This document shows positions 1 to 8,727 of a stretch of DNA of 64,000 nt, piece after piece. Each line of letters starts with the position of its first letter. Position 1 is the first letter of the stretch. Source of the DNA: Pelagerythrobacter marinus (lineage in GTDB: Bacteria > Pseudomonadota > Alphaproteobacteria > Sphingomonadales > Sphingomonadaceae); the NCBI RefSeq assembly GCF_009827515.1, contig NZ_WTYO01000001.1, positions 415,501-479,500 on the forward strand. Reading direction: 5' to 3'. The notes under the pieces are model-generated. The model was not told the DNA's origin. It ran no database searches and worked only from the letters and a program-made list of their open reading frames with translations. Both the position numbers and the translations under genes were made by a program.

Positions 1-875
1 CAGTCGCCGTTGACCATGCGCGCGGCCAGGCGGAAGCCGGCCCGGCGACAGGCGCGGCGCACGGCATCTTCCTGTCCCTGCAGCAGGCCGGCCAGCAGCA
101 GGTTGCCCCCGGGCACCATGGCGCGCGCGAAATCGGGTGCGAGCGCGACCAGCGGCCCGGCCAGGATATTGGCGATCAGCAGGTCGTAGGGCGCCCGCGC
201 GCGCAGCAGGGCGCCGTCCATCCCGTCGGCCACCGTCATCGCCAGCGCGCCCGCACCGCCGCCGAGCGCGATGCCATTGGCCGCGGCATTATGCTCGACC
301 ACGCCGACGCAGGCCGGGTCGATGTCGCTCGCGGTGGCGAGCGCGCGGGGCCAGAGGGCGAGCGCGGCGAAGGCGAGCAGGCCGGTGCCGGTGCCGATGT
401 CGGCGCAGTTGCGCACGGCCGTCCCGCGCCGTTTCATCGCATCGAGCATGGCAAGGCAGCCGGCCGTCGTTTCGTGCTGGCCGGTGCCGAAGGCCTGGCT
501 GGCGGGGATCGCGAAGTTGACCACGCCCGGCGCGCGGCTGGGCGCATGGTCGGGGGTGTGGACATGGAACCGCCCCGCGCGGATCGGGTCCAGCCCGCGC
601 TGGCTTTCGGTCACCCAGTCGGTTTCGGGCAGCTTTTCCACCGTCATGCGCGGGGCCTTGCCGTTGAAAAGCGCCGCGATCGCCGCCCGGTCCGCCGCGT
701 CGGGTTCGCGCGGGAAATAGGCGTCGAGCCGCCAGTCGTCGGGCCGGTCGTCGGCCACTTCGAAGCCGGCAATCACGATCTCGTGGTCCCAGTCGGCGGC
801 CTCTTCCTGCGCGGCCAGCGCATCCCGGACCGCCGCCTTGCCGGCGAAAGCCGTCAGCTTCCAGCTATCGGACAT
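1..875 (-). CDS. prmA: Ribosomal protein L11 methyltransferase (partial, 3' end off window)
   Basis: SAM-dependent cytosolic enzyme that methylates lysines of ribosomal protein L11. On the minus strand 291 codons are visible from the ATG at 873-875; the frame runs off the left edge after ...VNGDW, so probably only a few C-terminal residues and the stop are missing. The catalytic domain shows FGTGQHETT (residues 129-137), the SAM motif DIGTGTGLLAF (159-169) and NILAGPL, which is characteristic of PrmA. The first ~100 residues would be the L11-recognition domain. The start lies inside the last 11 bases of the upstream SDR gene, which suggests co-transcription. Identification is firm; the true C-terminus is not visible. 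Confidence 0.93.
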   Translation of the reverse strand, partial: MSDSWKLTAFAGKAAVRDALAAQEEAADWDHEIVIAGFEVADDRPDDWRLDAYFPREPDAADRAAIAALFNGKAPRMTVEKLPETDWVTESQRGLDPIRAGRFHVHTPDHAPSRAPGVVNFAIPASQAFGTGQHETTAGCLAMLDAMKRRGTAVRNCADIGTGTGLLAFAALALWPRALATASDIDPACVGVVEHNAAANGIALGGGAGALAMTVADGMDGALLRARAPYDLLIANILAGPLVALAPDFARAMVPGGNLLLAGLLQGQEDAVRRACRRAGFRLAARMVNGD

Positions 876-1575
876 GGCTGGCCCCGTTGGCGTCGAGCGT
901 CGCGCCGGTCATGCTTTCGGGGGCGTCGAGCGCGCAGAAGACCGCGATCCGGGCGATCTCCTCCGGCTCCGCTACGCGGCCCAGCGGGATATCGGCAAGG
1001 AGGCCGGGCCCGCCCCGGCTTTCCAGGTAGTCGCCCGCCATCGAGGTGTCGGTGAAACCGGGCGCGATGCCGAAGCTGAGGATGCCGCGGCCGGCATAGG
1101 CGCGCGCGATCGTCTTATGCAGCGCCAGCATCCCGCCCTTGGCTGCGGCATAGTGCCAGTGCGCCGGCGAATCGCCGCGATGGCCGGCGCGGCTGGCGAC
1201 GTGGACGATCCGCCCCGGCACGCCGCGTTCCAGCCAGTGGCGGACCGCGAAACGCGCCAGCTGCGCGGCCGCGGTCAGGTTGATCCGCAAGGTGTCTTCC
1301 CACGCGTCGAGCCACTCGATATCCGATCCGTCGATCGGGTTGGCGGCGAACAACCCGGCGTTGTTGATCAGCACGTCGATTTCGCCGCCCGCGCGCGACA
1401 GCGCCTCTTCCCACAGCATCTGCGGCGCGGAGGGCTGAGAGAGATCGGCACCAATGGTCTGTTCGTCATGATTGGCACTGCCGTGGCCGATCACACGGAC
1501 GTTGCGCGTTTCGAGGAGTTCGCGGATTGCGGCGCCGATGCCGCGGCTGGAGCCGGTGACGAGGATATTGGGCAT
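865..1575 (-). CDS. SDR family NAD(P)-dependent oxidoreductase
   Basis: Cytosolic short-chain dehydrogenase/reductase; the substrate cannot be predicted. Seen in sequence: cofactor loop TGSSRGIG at the N-terminus, structural NNAG, the active-site serine in HVASRAG, the Tyr-x3-Lys pair in HYAAAKGG, and the PG turn in GIAPGFTDT. At 236 residues it is a single SDR domain without extensions. I chose the ATG at 1573-1575 because it places the first beta strand directly at the N-terminus; in-frame ATGs at 1599 and 1641 would only add a polar tail. No start has a convincing ribosome binding site. It overlaps prmA by 11 bases and diverges from sdhC. Confidence 0.85.
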   Translation of the reverse strand: MPNILVTGSSRGIGAAIRELLETRNVRVIGHGSANHDEQTIGADLSQPSAPQMLWEEALSRAGGEIDVLINNAGLFAANPIDGSDIEWLDAWEDTLRINLTAAAQLARFAVRHWLERGVPGRIVHVASRAGHRGDSPAHWHYAAAKGGMLALHKTIARAYAGRGILSFGIAPGFTDTSMAGDYLESRGGPGLLADIPLGRVAEPEEIARIAVFCALDAPESMTGATLDANGASHVR

Positions 1576-1747
1576 CCGTGTCCCGTAGATTATCGCCATC
1601 GATCCGTCATCCCCGCGCCGCGCGCCGGCGCTTTGCGCCATGCCCGAATATTGGGCGGGACGAACAAAAGAGATAGCCGCCCGCCTTGTCTCGCATCGTC
1701 ATTGCGCTAAGGGAGGACGCAATTCCAAGGACAACCGGACAAACGCC

Positions 1748-2128
1748 ATGGCCGACAGACCGCTTTCCCCCCACCTGAGCATCTGGAAGTGGGGCCCGCA
1801 CATGCTGACCTCGATCCTCCATCGCGTCACCGGCGACGGGATGGCCCTGGTCGGCCTCGGCGTCCTGCTGTGGTGGCTGGGGGCGCTGGCGAGCGGGCCG
1901 GCGGCCTATGCGACTTTCACCGCCGTTGCCACCTCGTGGTTCGGCTACGTCGTGCTGGTCGGCCTGTCGTGGGCCTTCTTCAACCACATGACCTCGGGCC
2001 TGCGCCACTTCGTGCTCGACATCGGCGCGGGATACGAAATCGACACCAACAAGGCCTGGTCCACTGCCTCGCCGATCATCGGCATCGTGCTGACGGCGGC
2101 GTTCTGGGCCGCACTTCTGCTTCTCTGA
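1748..2128 (+). CDS. sdhC: Succinate dehydrogenase, cytochrome b556 subunit
   Basis: Large membrane-anchor subunit of respiratory complex II, which helps bind heme b and ubiquinone in the inner membrane. The 126-residue protein has the family opening RPLSPHLSIW, then HRVTGDGM before the first membrane segment, and HMTSGLRHFVLD, matching the conserved H-x3-G-x-RH-x3-D pattern that supplies the heme-ligating histidine. Three hydrophobic segments are visible. The chosen ATG gives the canonical MADRPLSPHL start; an earlier in-frame ATG at 1640 would add a non-conserved leader. It heads the sdhC-sdhD-sdhA cluster, 11 bases before sdhD, and diverges from the SDR gene. Confidence 0.95.
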   Translation: MADRPLSPHLSIWKWGPHMLTSILHRVTGDGMALVGLGVLLWWLGALASGPAAYATFTAVATSWFGYVVLVGLSWAFFNHMTSGLRHFVLDIGAGYEIDTNKAWSTASPIIGIVLTAAFWAALLLL

Positions 2129-2139
2129 GGAATTGAACG

Positions 2140-2526
2140 ATGGGTAACGGAACCTCGATCGGGCGCGTGCGCGGGCTCGGCTCCGCGCACGAGGGGGTGC
2201 ATCACTGGCTGCTGCAGCGCTTCACCGCGATCGGCAACCTCGTGCTGGTGCTGTGGCTGGCGGGCTCGATCCTGCTGCTCCCCGACCTGACCCACGCCAC
2301 GGTCAGCAGCTATCTCGCCGCGCCGGTGCCGGCAACCGCGATGGCGCTGCTGATCGTCAGCACGTTCTGGCACGCGCGGCTGGGCCTGCAGGTGATGATC
2401 GAGGATTACGTCCACACCCCGGGCAACAAGTTCGCGGCGATCGCCGCGCTCAACCTCGCGGCCGTGGCCGGGGCCGGCTTCGGCCTGTTCTGCGTCGCCC
2501 GCCTCGCGCTGGGAGGGACCGCCTGA
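2140..2526 (+). CDS. sdhD: Succinate dehydrogenase, hydrophobic membrane anchor subunit
   Basis: Small membrane-anchor subunit of complex II. The 128-residue protein begins [16 protein letters not shown] and continues [13 protein letters not shown], typical of the alphaproteobacterial SdhD family, and has three hydrophobic segments (about residues 30-50, 65-85 and 100-122). [15 protein letters not shown] lies after the second segment, where the family keeps a conserved H and the D-Y-V-H stretch near the heme and quinone site. Its TGA shares one base with the sdhA ATG (TGATG), so translation is probably coupled. AAC/GAGG-type ribosome binding sequence (TGAGGAATTG) precedes its ATG. Confidence 0.93.
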   Translation: MGNGTSIGRVRGLGSAHEGVHHWLLQRFTAIGNLVLVLWLAGSILLLPDLTHATVSSYLAAPVPATAMALLIVSTFWHARLGLQVMIEDYVHTPGNKFAAIAALNLAAVAGAGFGLFCVARLALGGTA

Positions 2527-4400
2527 TGGCCAATCCCGCCCCCCAGACCGCCAGCAACGGCAAGACCGGCCCGGCCTACGCGATCGTCGACCATACTTAC
2601 GACGTGGTCGTCGTGGGCGCGGGTGGATCGGGCCTGCGCGCCACGATGGGCGCGGCCGAAGCGGGCCTGAAGACGGCCTGCATCACCAAGGTCTTCCCCA
2701 CCCGCAGCCACACCGTCGCCGCGCAAGGCGGGATCGCCGCCAGCCTGGGCAACAACACGCCCGATCACTGGTCGTGGCACATGTACGATACCGTCAAGGG
2801 GTCCGACTGGCTCGGCGACCAGGACGCGATCGAGTACATGGTGCGCGAGGCGCCGCAGGCGGTTTACGAGCTCGAACATGCCGGCGTTCCCTTCAGCCGG
2901 AACGAGAACGGCACGATCTACCAGCGCCCGTTCGGCGGCCACATGCAGAACATGGGCGAAGGCCCGCCGGTCCAGCGCACCTGCGCGGCCGCCGACCGCA
3001 CCGGCCACGCGATGCTACACGCGCTCTACCAGCAGAGCCTGAAGTACGACGCGGACTTCTTCATCGAGTATTTCGCGCTCGACCTGATCATGGAAAACGA
3101 TTCCAGCGGCGTGCCGCAGTGCCGCGGCGTGATCGCGATGTGCCTCGACGACGGGACGATCCACCGCTTCCGCGCCAAGGCGGTCGTGCTGGCGACCGGC
3201 GGCTATGGCCGGTGCTATTACACCGCGACCAGCGCGCATACCTGCACCGGCGACGGCGGCGGCATGGTCCTGCGCGCGGGGCTGCCGCTGCAGGACATGG
3301 AATTCGTCCAGTTCCACCCCACCGGCATCTACGGTGCGGGCGTACTCATTACCGAAGGCGCGCGGGGCGAGGGCGGCTACCTGACGAACTCGGAAGGCGA
3401 GCGTTTCATGGAACGCTACGCCCCGAGTGCGAAGGACCTTGCCAGCCGCGACGTCGTGTCGCGCTCGATGGCGCTGGAAATGCGCGAAGGGCGCGGCGTC
3501 GGGCCGGAGAAGGACCATATCTTCCTCCACCTCGACCACATCGATCCCAAGGTCCTGGCGGAGCGGCTGCCCGGCATTACCGAAAGCGGCAAGATCTTCG
3601 CCGGGGTCGACCTGACGCGCCAGCCGCTGCCGGTCACGCCGACCGTGCATTACAACATGGGCGGCATTCCGTGTAACTATCACGGCGAAGTCGTGACCAT
3701 CGGGCCGGACGGCGATCCGGAAACCGTGGTCCCGGGCCTGTTCGCGGTGGGCGAGGCGGCCTGCGTCTCGGTCCACGGGGCGAACCGCCTCGGCTCGAAC
3801 TCGCTGATCGACCTCGTGGTCTTCGGCCGCGCGACCGGGCACCGGCTGAAAGAACTGATCAAGCCGGGCACCAGCCACGACGAGCTGCCGGCCGACAGCG
3901 CGGACCTCGCGCTCACCCGGCTCGACCATTTCCGCCACGCCGGCGGCGGCTCGCCGACCGCGCAGATCCGGTCGGAAATGCAGAAGAACATGCAGAAGCA
4001 CGCGGCCGTCTTCCGCGACAGCAAGCTGCTGTCCGAAGGGGTCGAGCTGCTTAAGCAGGTGAACCGGCGGATGGAGGATATCCACGTTTCCGACCGTTCG
4101 CTGATCTGGAACAGCGACCTCGTCGAAACGCTCGAGCTCGACAACCTGATGGCCCAGGCCAATGTCACCATCGCCTCGGCCGAAAATCGCAAGGAAAGCC
4201 GCGGCGCCCACGCGCACGAGGATTTCCCCGATCGCAACGACGCCGAGTGGATGAAGCACACGGTCGCCTGGTTCGACGGCTGGGGCGGCGGGGCCCGCGG
4301 GTCGGGCAGCGGCGAGGTCAGGATCGACTATCGCCCGGTGCACGAATACACGCTGACCGACGATGTCGCTTACATCAAGCCGAAGAAGCGGGTCTACTAG
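2526..4400 (+). CDS. sdhA: Succinate dehydrogenase flavoprotein subunit
   Basis: Catalytic FAD subunit of complex II; oxidises succinate to fumarate on the cytoplasmic face of the inner membrane. 624 residues, close to the family's usual ~600. The dinucleotide fold [13 protein letters not shown] sits at residues 27-39. SHTVAAQGG contains the histidine (H62) to which FAD is covalently attached in this family. [21 protein letters not shown]-like substrate-site sequence (from HPTGI at about 267) and [11 protein letters not shown] near 420 are intact, and the C-terminus ends in the usual basic Lys-Lys-Arg-Val-Tyr. Start chosen at the ATG overlapping the sdhD stop. The iron-sulphur subunit gene sdhB does not follow. 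Confidence 0.97.
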   Translation: MANPAPQTASNGKTGPAYAIVDHTYDVVVVGAGGSGLRATMGAAEAGLKTACITKVFPTRSHTVAAQGGIAASLGNNTPDHWSWHMYDTVKGSDWLGDQDAIEYMVREAPQAVYELEHAGVPFSRNENGTIYQRPFGGHMQNMGEGPPVQRTCAAADRTGHAMLHALYQQSLKYDADFFIEYFALDLIMENDSSGVPQCRGVIAMCLDDGTIHRFRAKAVVLATGGYGRCYYTATSAHTCTGDGGGMVLRAGLPLQDMEFVQFHPTGIYGAGVLITEGARGEGGYLTNSEGERFMERYAPSAKDLASRDVVSRSMALEMREGRGVGPEKDHIFLHLDHIDPKVLAERLPGITESGKIFAGVDLTRQPLPVTPTVHYNMGGIPCNYHGEVVTIGPDGDPETVVPGLFAVGEAACVSVHGANRLGSNSLIDLVVFGRATGHRLKELIKPGTSHDELPADSADLALTRLDHFRHAGGGSPTAQIRSEMQKNMQKHAAVFRDSKLLSEGVELLKQVNRRMEDIHVSDRSLIWNSDLVETLELDNLMAQANVTIASAENRKESRGAHAHEDFPDRNDAEWMKHTVAWFDGWGGGARGSGSGEVRIDYRPVHEYTLTDDVAYIKPKKRVY

Positions 4401-4425
4401 GATGGCCCACGGCGGCGGGGCGACG

Positions 4426-5277
4426 ATGTCGAAATGGCTTCTCCCCGCCGCGATCGCGCTCTCGCTCGGCGCCGCGCCGGCCCTCGCGCGCGAGGACGTG
4501 TTCGACGTCCACGTCCACCTGCACGACGGGGCATCCTCGCTGGCCGAATACCGCGCGCAGAACGCGCGGGACGGGGTCGAGGCCGCCGGCTTCGGGGCGA
4601 TGTGGTTCGGCGGGCCGAACCAGGCGCGCGCCGGCGATATCGAGGGCGCGCGCACGGCGCACGACGCGCTGGCGCGCCTCGCCGCGGCCAATCCGCGCAT
4701 GGTGCCGATCGCGACCGTCCACCCCCATGACGGCGAGGCCGCGCTGGCCGAGCTCGACCGCGTGGCAGCCCTCGGCTTCAAGATCCTGAAAATCCACCCC
4801 CATACCCAAGGTTTCGACCTTGCCGATCCGCGCGTCGGGGCGCTCGTCGAACGCGCGGGCGCGCGCGGGCTGGTGGTCCTGGTCGACAACGCCGGGATCG
4901 TGCCGAACGACACGGTGCACCTGTTCAACCTCGCGCTCGCCCATCCGGGCACGCGCTTCGTCTTCGCGCACATGGGCGGGCTCGACTTCCGGGCCTGGAA
5001 CATCCTCGCCCTCGCGCGGACGGCGGACGGGCTGTTCGCCGACAACATCTATTTCGACATCTCGGCCACGGTCCTGCTGGCAGCCGATTCCCCGCTGGAG
5101 GAGGAATTCGTCTGGACCATGCGCAATGTCGGGATCGACCGTCTCCTGCTCGGGTCCGATTTTCCGCAGTTCTCGCTCGGCCGCACGCTGGCGGCGCTCG
5201 GTGCGCTCGACCTGGCGGAGGAGGACGCCGCGAAGATCCGGTACGGCAACGCGCGGCGCCTGTTCGGGCTGGACTAG
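4426..5277 (+). CDS. Exported amidohydrolase (metal-dependent TIM-barrel hydrolase)
   Basis: Likely periplasmic hydrolase of the amidohydrolase-2 family; substrate unknown. A signal peptide is visible at the N-terminus (MSKWLLPAAIALSLGAAPALA, cleavage before RED). Then come candidate metal ligands in sequence order: DVHVHLHD, a KILKIHPHTQG strand, the FAHMGG histidine and the GSDFPQ aspartate, the usual order for this barrel. The mature length of ~260 residues fits. I chose ATG 4426 because it begins the signal peptide directly; ATG 4402 would add eight residues and is only 2 bases from the sdhA stop. Found where sdhB might be expected, so it may be co-transcribed with sdhCDA, but nothing links its chemistry to complex II. 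Confidence 0.8.
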   Translation: MSKWLLPAAIALSLGAAPALAREDVFDVHVHLHDGASSLAEYRAQNARDGVEAAGFGAMWFGGPNQARAGDIEGARTAHDALARLAAANPRMVPIATVHPHDGEAALAELDRVAALGFKILKIHPHTQGFDLADPRVGALVERAGARGLVVLVDNAGIVPNDTVHLFNLALAHPGTRFVFAHMGGLDFRAWNILALARTADGLFADNIYFDISATVLLAADSPLEEEFVWTMRNVGIDRLLLGSDFPQFSLGRTLAALGALDLAEEDAAKIRYGNARRLFGLD

Positions 5278-5289
5278 GGGCCGGCCGGG

Positions 5290-6171
5290 ATGACGCGGCC
5301 TTTCCTCGCCCGGGCGGGTGCCTGCGCGCTGGCGGCGTCGCTGCTCGCCGCATGTGCGGGCGGGGAGGCGGGGCCGCCCGCGCACCTCGGGCTCGATCCG
5401 TTCTATGCCCGCTACGTCGATGCGGGCGGGATCGCGATCGTCGCTTCGCGCAAGGTCGCGCCCGCGACGCTGGAACGGGCCGCGCGGATCGTCGAGGACA
5501 TGCTCGCCCATCGCCCCGACTTGCACGCCGTGCTGGCGCGGGAAGGCTATCGCCTCGCGATCCTGGCCCGGGAGGAGGCGATCACCGACCTGCCGGAAAA
5601 CGCCCACTGGACCCGCCCCTCGCGCGACGACCCGCGCCTGACCCGGTGCGAGCGCAAGCATTACGAGGCGCGCATCGGGCGGTTGAGCGACCGCGCCTAC
5701 TGGAACGCGCGGGTGCGCGGGATCGGCGGGCGGCACGCGGTCGCCGCGGAAGAGGATATCCTCGGCCGGCAGACCAGCCGGTACTACGGCGAGACGATCC
5801 TGGTCCACGAATTCGCCCACAACGTGCTCGATGCCGTGCGTATCGCCGACCCCGCGCTCTACCGCGAGGTGGAGAGCGCCTATGCCGCGGCCCTGCGCGA
5901 GGGGTTGTGGAAGGACGAATATGCCAGCACGACGGTGCAGGAATACTGGGCCGAAGGGACGCAGTTCTGGTTCGATTCCAACCGCCTGGCGGTGTTCGAC
6001 GGGCGCCGCATCCTGAACCACGGCGACCTGGAGGCCTACGATCCGCGGCTGGCGGCGGTGCTGCGGCGGGCCTATGGCGATCGCCACCGCCTGGCCGGGG
6101 ACCCGTTCCACCGCCACCCGGCGCGCGTGCCCCCCGGGCCGATCCCCCGCAACACCGCCGAAGTCTGCTGA
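5290..6171 (+). CDS. Putative zinc metallopeptidase-like lipoprotein
   Basis: Unrecognised family with clear motifs. The N-terminus is a lipoprotein signal with lipobox LLAAC (Cys about residue 21), so the protein should be anchored in the envelope. Near residues 175-182 is HEFAHNVLD, an HExxH zinc-binding helix, and about 45 residues later comes EYWAEG, placed like the third ligand glutamate of gluzincin peptidases. A second aromatic block, FWFDSN, follows. These features suggest a zinc peptidase or a related hydrolase; the substrate is unknown. It lies 12 bases after the amidohydrolase gene and probably shares its transcript. A short 100-base gap with no promoter-like sequence I trust separates it from the diguanylate cyclase gene. 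Confidence 0.65.
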   Translation: MTRPFLARAGACALAASLLAACAGGEAGPPAHLGLDPFYARYVDAGGIAIVASRKVAPATLERAARIVEDMLAHRPDLHAVLAREGYRLAILAREEAITDLPENAHWTRPSRDDPRLTRCERKHYEARIGRLSDRAYWNARVRGIGGRHAVAAEEDILGRQTSRYYGETILVHEFAHNVLDAVRIADPALYREVESAYAAALREGLWKDEYASTTVQEYWAEGTQFWFDSNRLAVFDGRRILNHGDLEAYDPRLAAVLRRAYGDRHRLAGDPFHRHPARVPPGPIPRNTAEVC

Positions 6172-6275
6172 TGGCCCGCAAGCGCGCGGTTGGGCATTTC
6201 TTAGGATTATCGCGCTAGCTGGCCGAACCATGCAGGGGACGGGGGGCGTGCGCCGCGGGGGCGCGTGAAGGTCGG

Positions 6276-7484
6276 TTGGACGTAAACACGCTATTCTGGG
6301 TCAACGCGATCGTCATGCTGGTCATGGCGTTCGGCTTCCTCGCCGCCTGGGCGCGGCGCCGGGGGGAGGCATGCTGGCCGGCGTGGATCGCCGCCAACCT
6401 CGTGCTCGCGTCCGCGCTGGTGCTCTATATCTTCGTCCCGCGGATCGCGCCCGACTGGGCGGTCCTGCCCAATGCCCTGCTGGTCCTGGGCTTCGGCCTG
6501 CGCTGGCGCGCCGCGCGCCTGTTCAGCGCCAGCCCGACGACCTGGATCGCGGTCTGGGCGCCGGCCTCCTTCGCGGCGCTGCTGTTCGCGCCCCCGCTGT
6601 CGCTCGGCGCGGGGACGGTCTTCGCCGCGATCAACCTGATCCTCGCCACCCAGGCCGGGGTCATCGCCGGGCAGTTCTGGCGCGCGCGCGAGCCGGGCTC
6701 GCTCTCCAGCTACGGCCTTGCCGCCGCCTATGCGATCATGGCCGCCTCGTTCGTGTCGCGCGTGATCGAGGGGCTCGCCTTCCTCGACAGCTTCACGACC
6801 TACCTTCCGCTCGACGGGACCTTGCCCTCGCACCTCGTGGTCGCGGTGATTCACACGTCCGCCAGCGGGGTCTTCGCGCTCTCGATCGCTTACGAGCGCA
6901 CGACCGTGCAGATGCGCGACGAGCGCGACAGCGCGCAGAAACGGGCGCAGAACTACAGCCGCCTGGCCCAGCGCGACGACCTGACCGGGCTGATGAACAG
7001 GCGCGCGATCGAATCGCGCTTCAGCGAGCTGGTGGCCGACGGCTTCTGCGCGATGGCGGTGCTCGACCTCGATCACTTCAAGCGGGTGAACGACCGCCAC
7101 GGCCACGCGCTGGGCGATGCCGCGCTCTGCGCCACGGCGCGCGCGCTCGCCCCCGACGACGATTGCCTCGCGGTGCGAATGGGGGGCGAGGAATTCGTCC
7201 TGCTGCTGCGCGGCGCCCATGCCCGCGAGCGGGCGGAATCGCGGCGTCAGGCGATCCCGCGGCGGATCGCGGCCGACGTGCCGGGCCTGCACGGCATCGT
7301 CACCGCCAGCATGGGCCTGATGGAGCTGCCCCGCGGGCTGACGGGGATCGCCTTTTCCGATCTCTATTCGGCGACCGACCGCCTGCTCTACGAGGCGAAG
7401 AACGGTGGCCGGAACCGGCTGGTGAGCGAAAAGCTGAGCCTGTTCCACGAACCGCCGCGGCGCGCCGGCACCGTCGCTGCCTGA
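6276..7484 (+). CDS. Membrane diguanylate cyclase (GGDEF domain)
   Basis: Predicted inner-membrane enzyme making cyclic di-GMP from two GTP. The first ~215 residues hold about six hydrophobic segments (a sensor of MASE type, ligand unknown), followed by a short charged linker rich in Arg, Asp and Gln and then the GGDEF domain. That domain has RDDLTGLMNRRA, LDLDHFKRVND, HGHALGD and the active-site loop MGGEEF, the permitted GGEEF variant. The RxxD inhibitory site normally nine residues before the loop is absent (Asp and Cys occupy those positions), so product inhibition may be lost. The start is a TTG at 6276-6278 preceded by GAAGG; the next option, ATG 6315, would cut the first membrane segment. 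Confidence 0.85.
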   Translation: MDVNTLFWVNAIVMLVMAFGFLAAWARRRGEACWPAWIAANLVLASALVLYIFVPRIAPDWAVLPNALLVLGFGLRWRAARLFSASPTTWIAVWAPASFAALLFAPPLSLGAGTVFAAINLILATQAGVIAGQFWRAREPGSLSSYGLAAAYAIMAASFVSRVIEGLAFLDSFTTYLPLDGTLPSHLVVAVIHTSASGVFALSIAYERTTVQMRDERDSAQKRAQNYSRLAQRDDLTGLMNRRAIESRFSELVADGFCAMAVLDLDHFKRVNDRHGHALGDAALCATARALAPDDDCLAVRMGGEEFVLLLRGAHARERAESRRQAIPRRIAADVPGLHGIVTASMGLMELPRGLTGIAFSDLYSATDRLLYEAKNGGRNRLVSEKLSLFHEPPRRAGTVAA

Positions 7485-7497
7485 CGGCGCGGGCGCG

Positions 7498-7935
7498 CTA
7501 GCCGGCGGCGTCCGGCCCGGTGCCGCCCATCAGCACGTTCATCACCGCCGTCGCCACCGGGCGCGTGCGATCGTCCTGCCAGGCCTCGACCTCGATATTC
7601 GCGTTGCGCCGCCCCAGCCGCAGCACGCGGCCGCGGGCATAGGTCGGCTTGCTCTTCGCGGCGCTGAGGAACTGGACGGTGACGTTGATCGGTTTCAGCC
7701 GGTGTTCGCGCCCCGCGCGGGCCAGCTCGGCGCGCAAGGCGGCATAGCCGGCGTTTTCCAGCAGGCCGCTGGTCGCCCCGCCGTGGAACACGGTCGGCCG
7801 CCCCTCCACGATCTCGCCGAACGGGATTGCCAGCACCGGGCTGCCGTCTTCCATCGCCGCGATCACGATGCCCAGCGACCGGGCATAGGCGGGCAGGTCG
7901 CGCTCCAGCGCGGTGATGTCGGGGTCGCGGCTCAC
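7498..7935 (-). CDS. PaaI-type hotdog thioesterase (second of a pair)
   Basis: Small cytosolic hotdog-fold protein (145 residues) expected to hydrolyse acyl-CoA or aryl-CoA thioesters. The family signature is visible as TVFHGGATSGLLENAG, where HGG and the following helix form the active site, then the long strand INVTVQFLSAAKSKP and ANIEVEAWQDD. The start is a GTG at 7933-7935, supported by GGAGG five bases upstream and by a four-base GTGA overlap with the preceding thioesterase gene. Its partner is a distinct family member, so the two could form a mixed complex or handle different substrates; this is inference. Confidence 0.8.
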   Translation of the reverse strand: MSRDPDITALERDLPAYARSLGIVIAAMEDGSPVLAIPFGEIVEGRPTVFHGGATSGLLENAGYAALRAELARAGREHRLKPINVTVQFLSAAKSKPTYARGRVLRLGRRNANIEVEAWQDDRTRPVATAVMNVLMGGTGPDAAG

Positions 7936-8405
7936 CGTTTCCTCCACGGAATGGACATGAACACGCCGGCCACGTGCGCCACCGGGTCGCCCGCGTCGCC
8001 ATCGTGCGCGACGCCGCGCACGAACGCGGCGGAGCGGGTCACGCGGTAGCATTCGGCGCGCCCGTTGACCGCCGCGCCCTCGCGCGCGGGGCGCATGTAG
8101 TCGACACGCAGGTCGAGCGTGGCGATCGCGCGGAATTCCCCCGTAGCGGTCCAGATCGCCATGCCCGAGGCCATGTCCATCAGGCTGACGATCGGCCCGG
8201 TGGCGAGCACGCCACTGCCGGTTTCCCCCAGCAGGTCCTCGCGCCAGGGCAGGGCCAGCTCGACCCAGTCCGCGCCGTGGGCGACATAGCGCAGGCCCAG
8301 CCAGCCGGGATGGCCGCGCCCGAGCATGAACGGGGCCGCGGTGGCGGGATCGAACGGTGGCAGGTCGTCGGCCATGCCCCACGCTCTAGGGCGCTGCCCG
8401 AACAT
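7932..8405 (-). CDS. PaaI-type hotdog thioesterase (first of a pair)
   Basis: 157-residue hotdog-fold thioesterase. Diagnostic stretches are GLRYVAHGADWVELALP at the first strand, GPIVSLMDMASGMAIW for the central helix that carries the active-site acidic residue, and LDLRVDYMRPA for the following strand. The HGG motif of the second gene is not present here (it reads TGPIV), so substrate or mechanism may differ. ATG 8403-8405 is chosen because GAGGAG stands six bases before it; an in-frame ATG at 8375 lacks such a site. The pair is transcribed away from the peptide cassette that starts at 8549, and the 143 bases between hold both promoters. Confidence 0.8.
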   Translation of the reverse strand: MFGQRPRAWGMADDLPPFDPATAAPFMLGRGHPGWLGLRYVAHGADWVELALPWREDLLGETGSGVLATGPIVSLMDMASGMAIWTATGEFRAIATLDLRVDYMRPAREGAAVNGRAECYRVTRSAAFVRGVAHDGDAGDPVAHVAGVFMSIPWRKR

Positions 8406-8548
8406 TGCAATCTCCTCACGCTTCGAATCGCCGGCCTTCGCTAGGCGGGGCAGGCGGGCCGGACGGGGCGCGCCGACGGCAGCATGAAAACGGCCCGACG
8501 CGACGAAAGGACGCCGCGAAAACAGGAACGAGGGGGACTCGCGAGACA

Positions 8549-8716
8549 ATGGACTTTCCGAAAATCGACCTGGAATCGCTCCCGGTGCTCGACACCGCGG
8601 CCGGCATGTTCGGCAGCCTGTCCGACGCGGCGAACGCGGCGACGGACGACCGCGCGGTCATCATCATGATCTACCTCTACGAAACGACCCGGAACCTGCC
8701 CGACGTTCTCGTCTGA
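8549..8716 (+). CDS. 55-residue peptide, unknown function
   Basis: Short protein with no family I recognise. The N-terminal half is acidic and polar (MDFPKIDLESLPVLDTAAG), the middle is small-residue rich, and the last 18 residues are strongly hydrophobic then polar (VIIMIYLYETTRNLPDVLV-like). The upstream GAGGGGG is twelve bases from the ATG, which is loose, and longer in-frame extension upstream has non-coding character. It lies 11 bases before a 328-residue protein that is followed, with overlap, by a probable cupin protein; all three read the same way and look like one operon. A small peptide heading two uncharacterised proteins resembles the layout of peptide-modification loci, but nothing in the sequence proves that. 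Confidence 0.6.
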   Translation: MDFPKIDLESLPVLDTAAGMFGSLSDAANAATDDRAVIIMIYLYETTRNLPDVLV

Positions 8717-8727
8717 CCGGCGCGGAC

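Noticed and set aside
3015-5048. Long open frame antisense to sdhA and the amidohydrolase
   Set aside because: It is a GC-rich mirror frame with no domain pattern and lies opposite genes with clear motifs.
6172-6275. Short frame (MARKRAVGHF...) just after the metallopeptidase gene
   Set aside because: Fewer than 20 codons, no conservation seen; I consider it chance.
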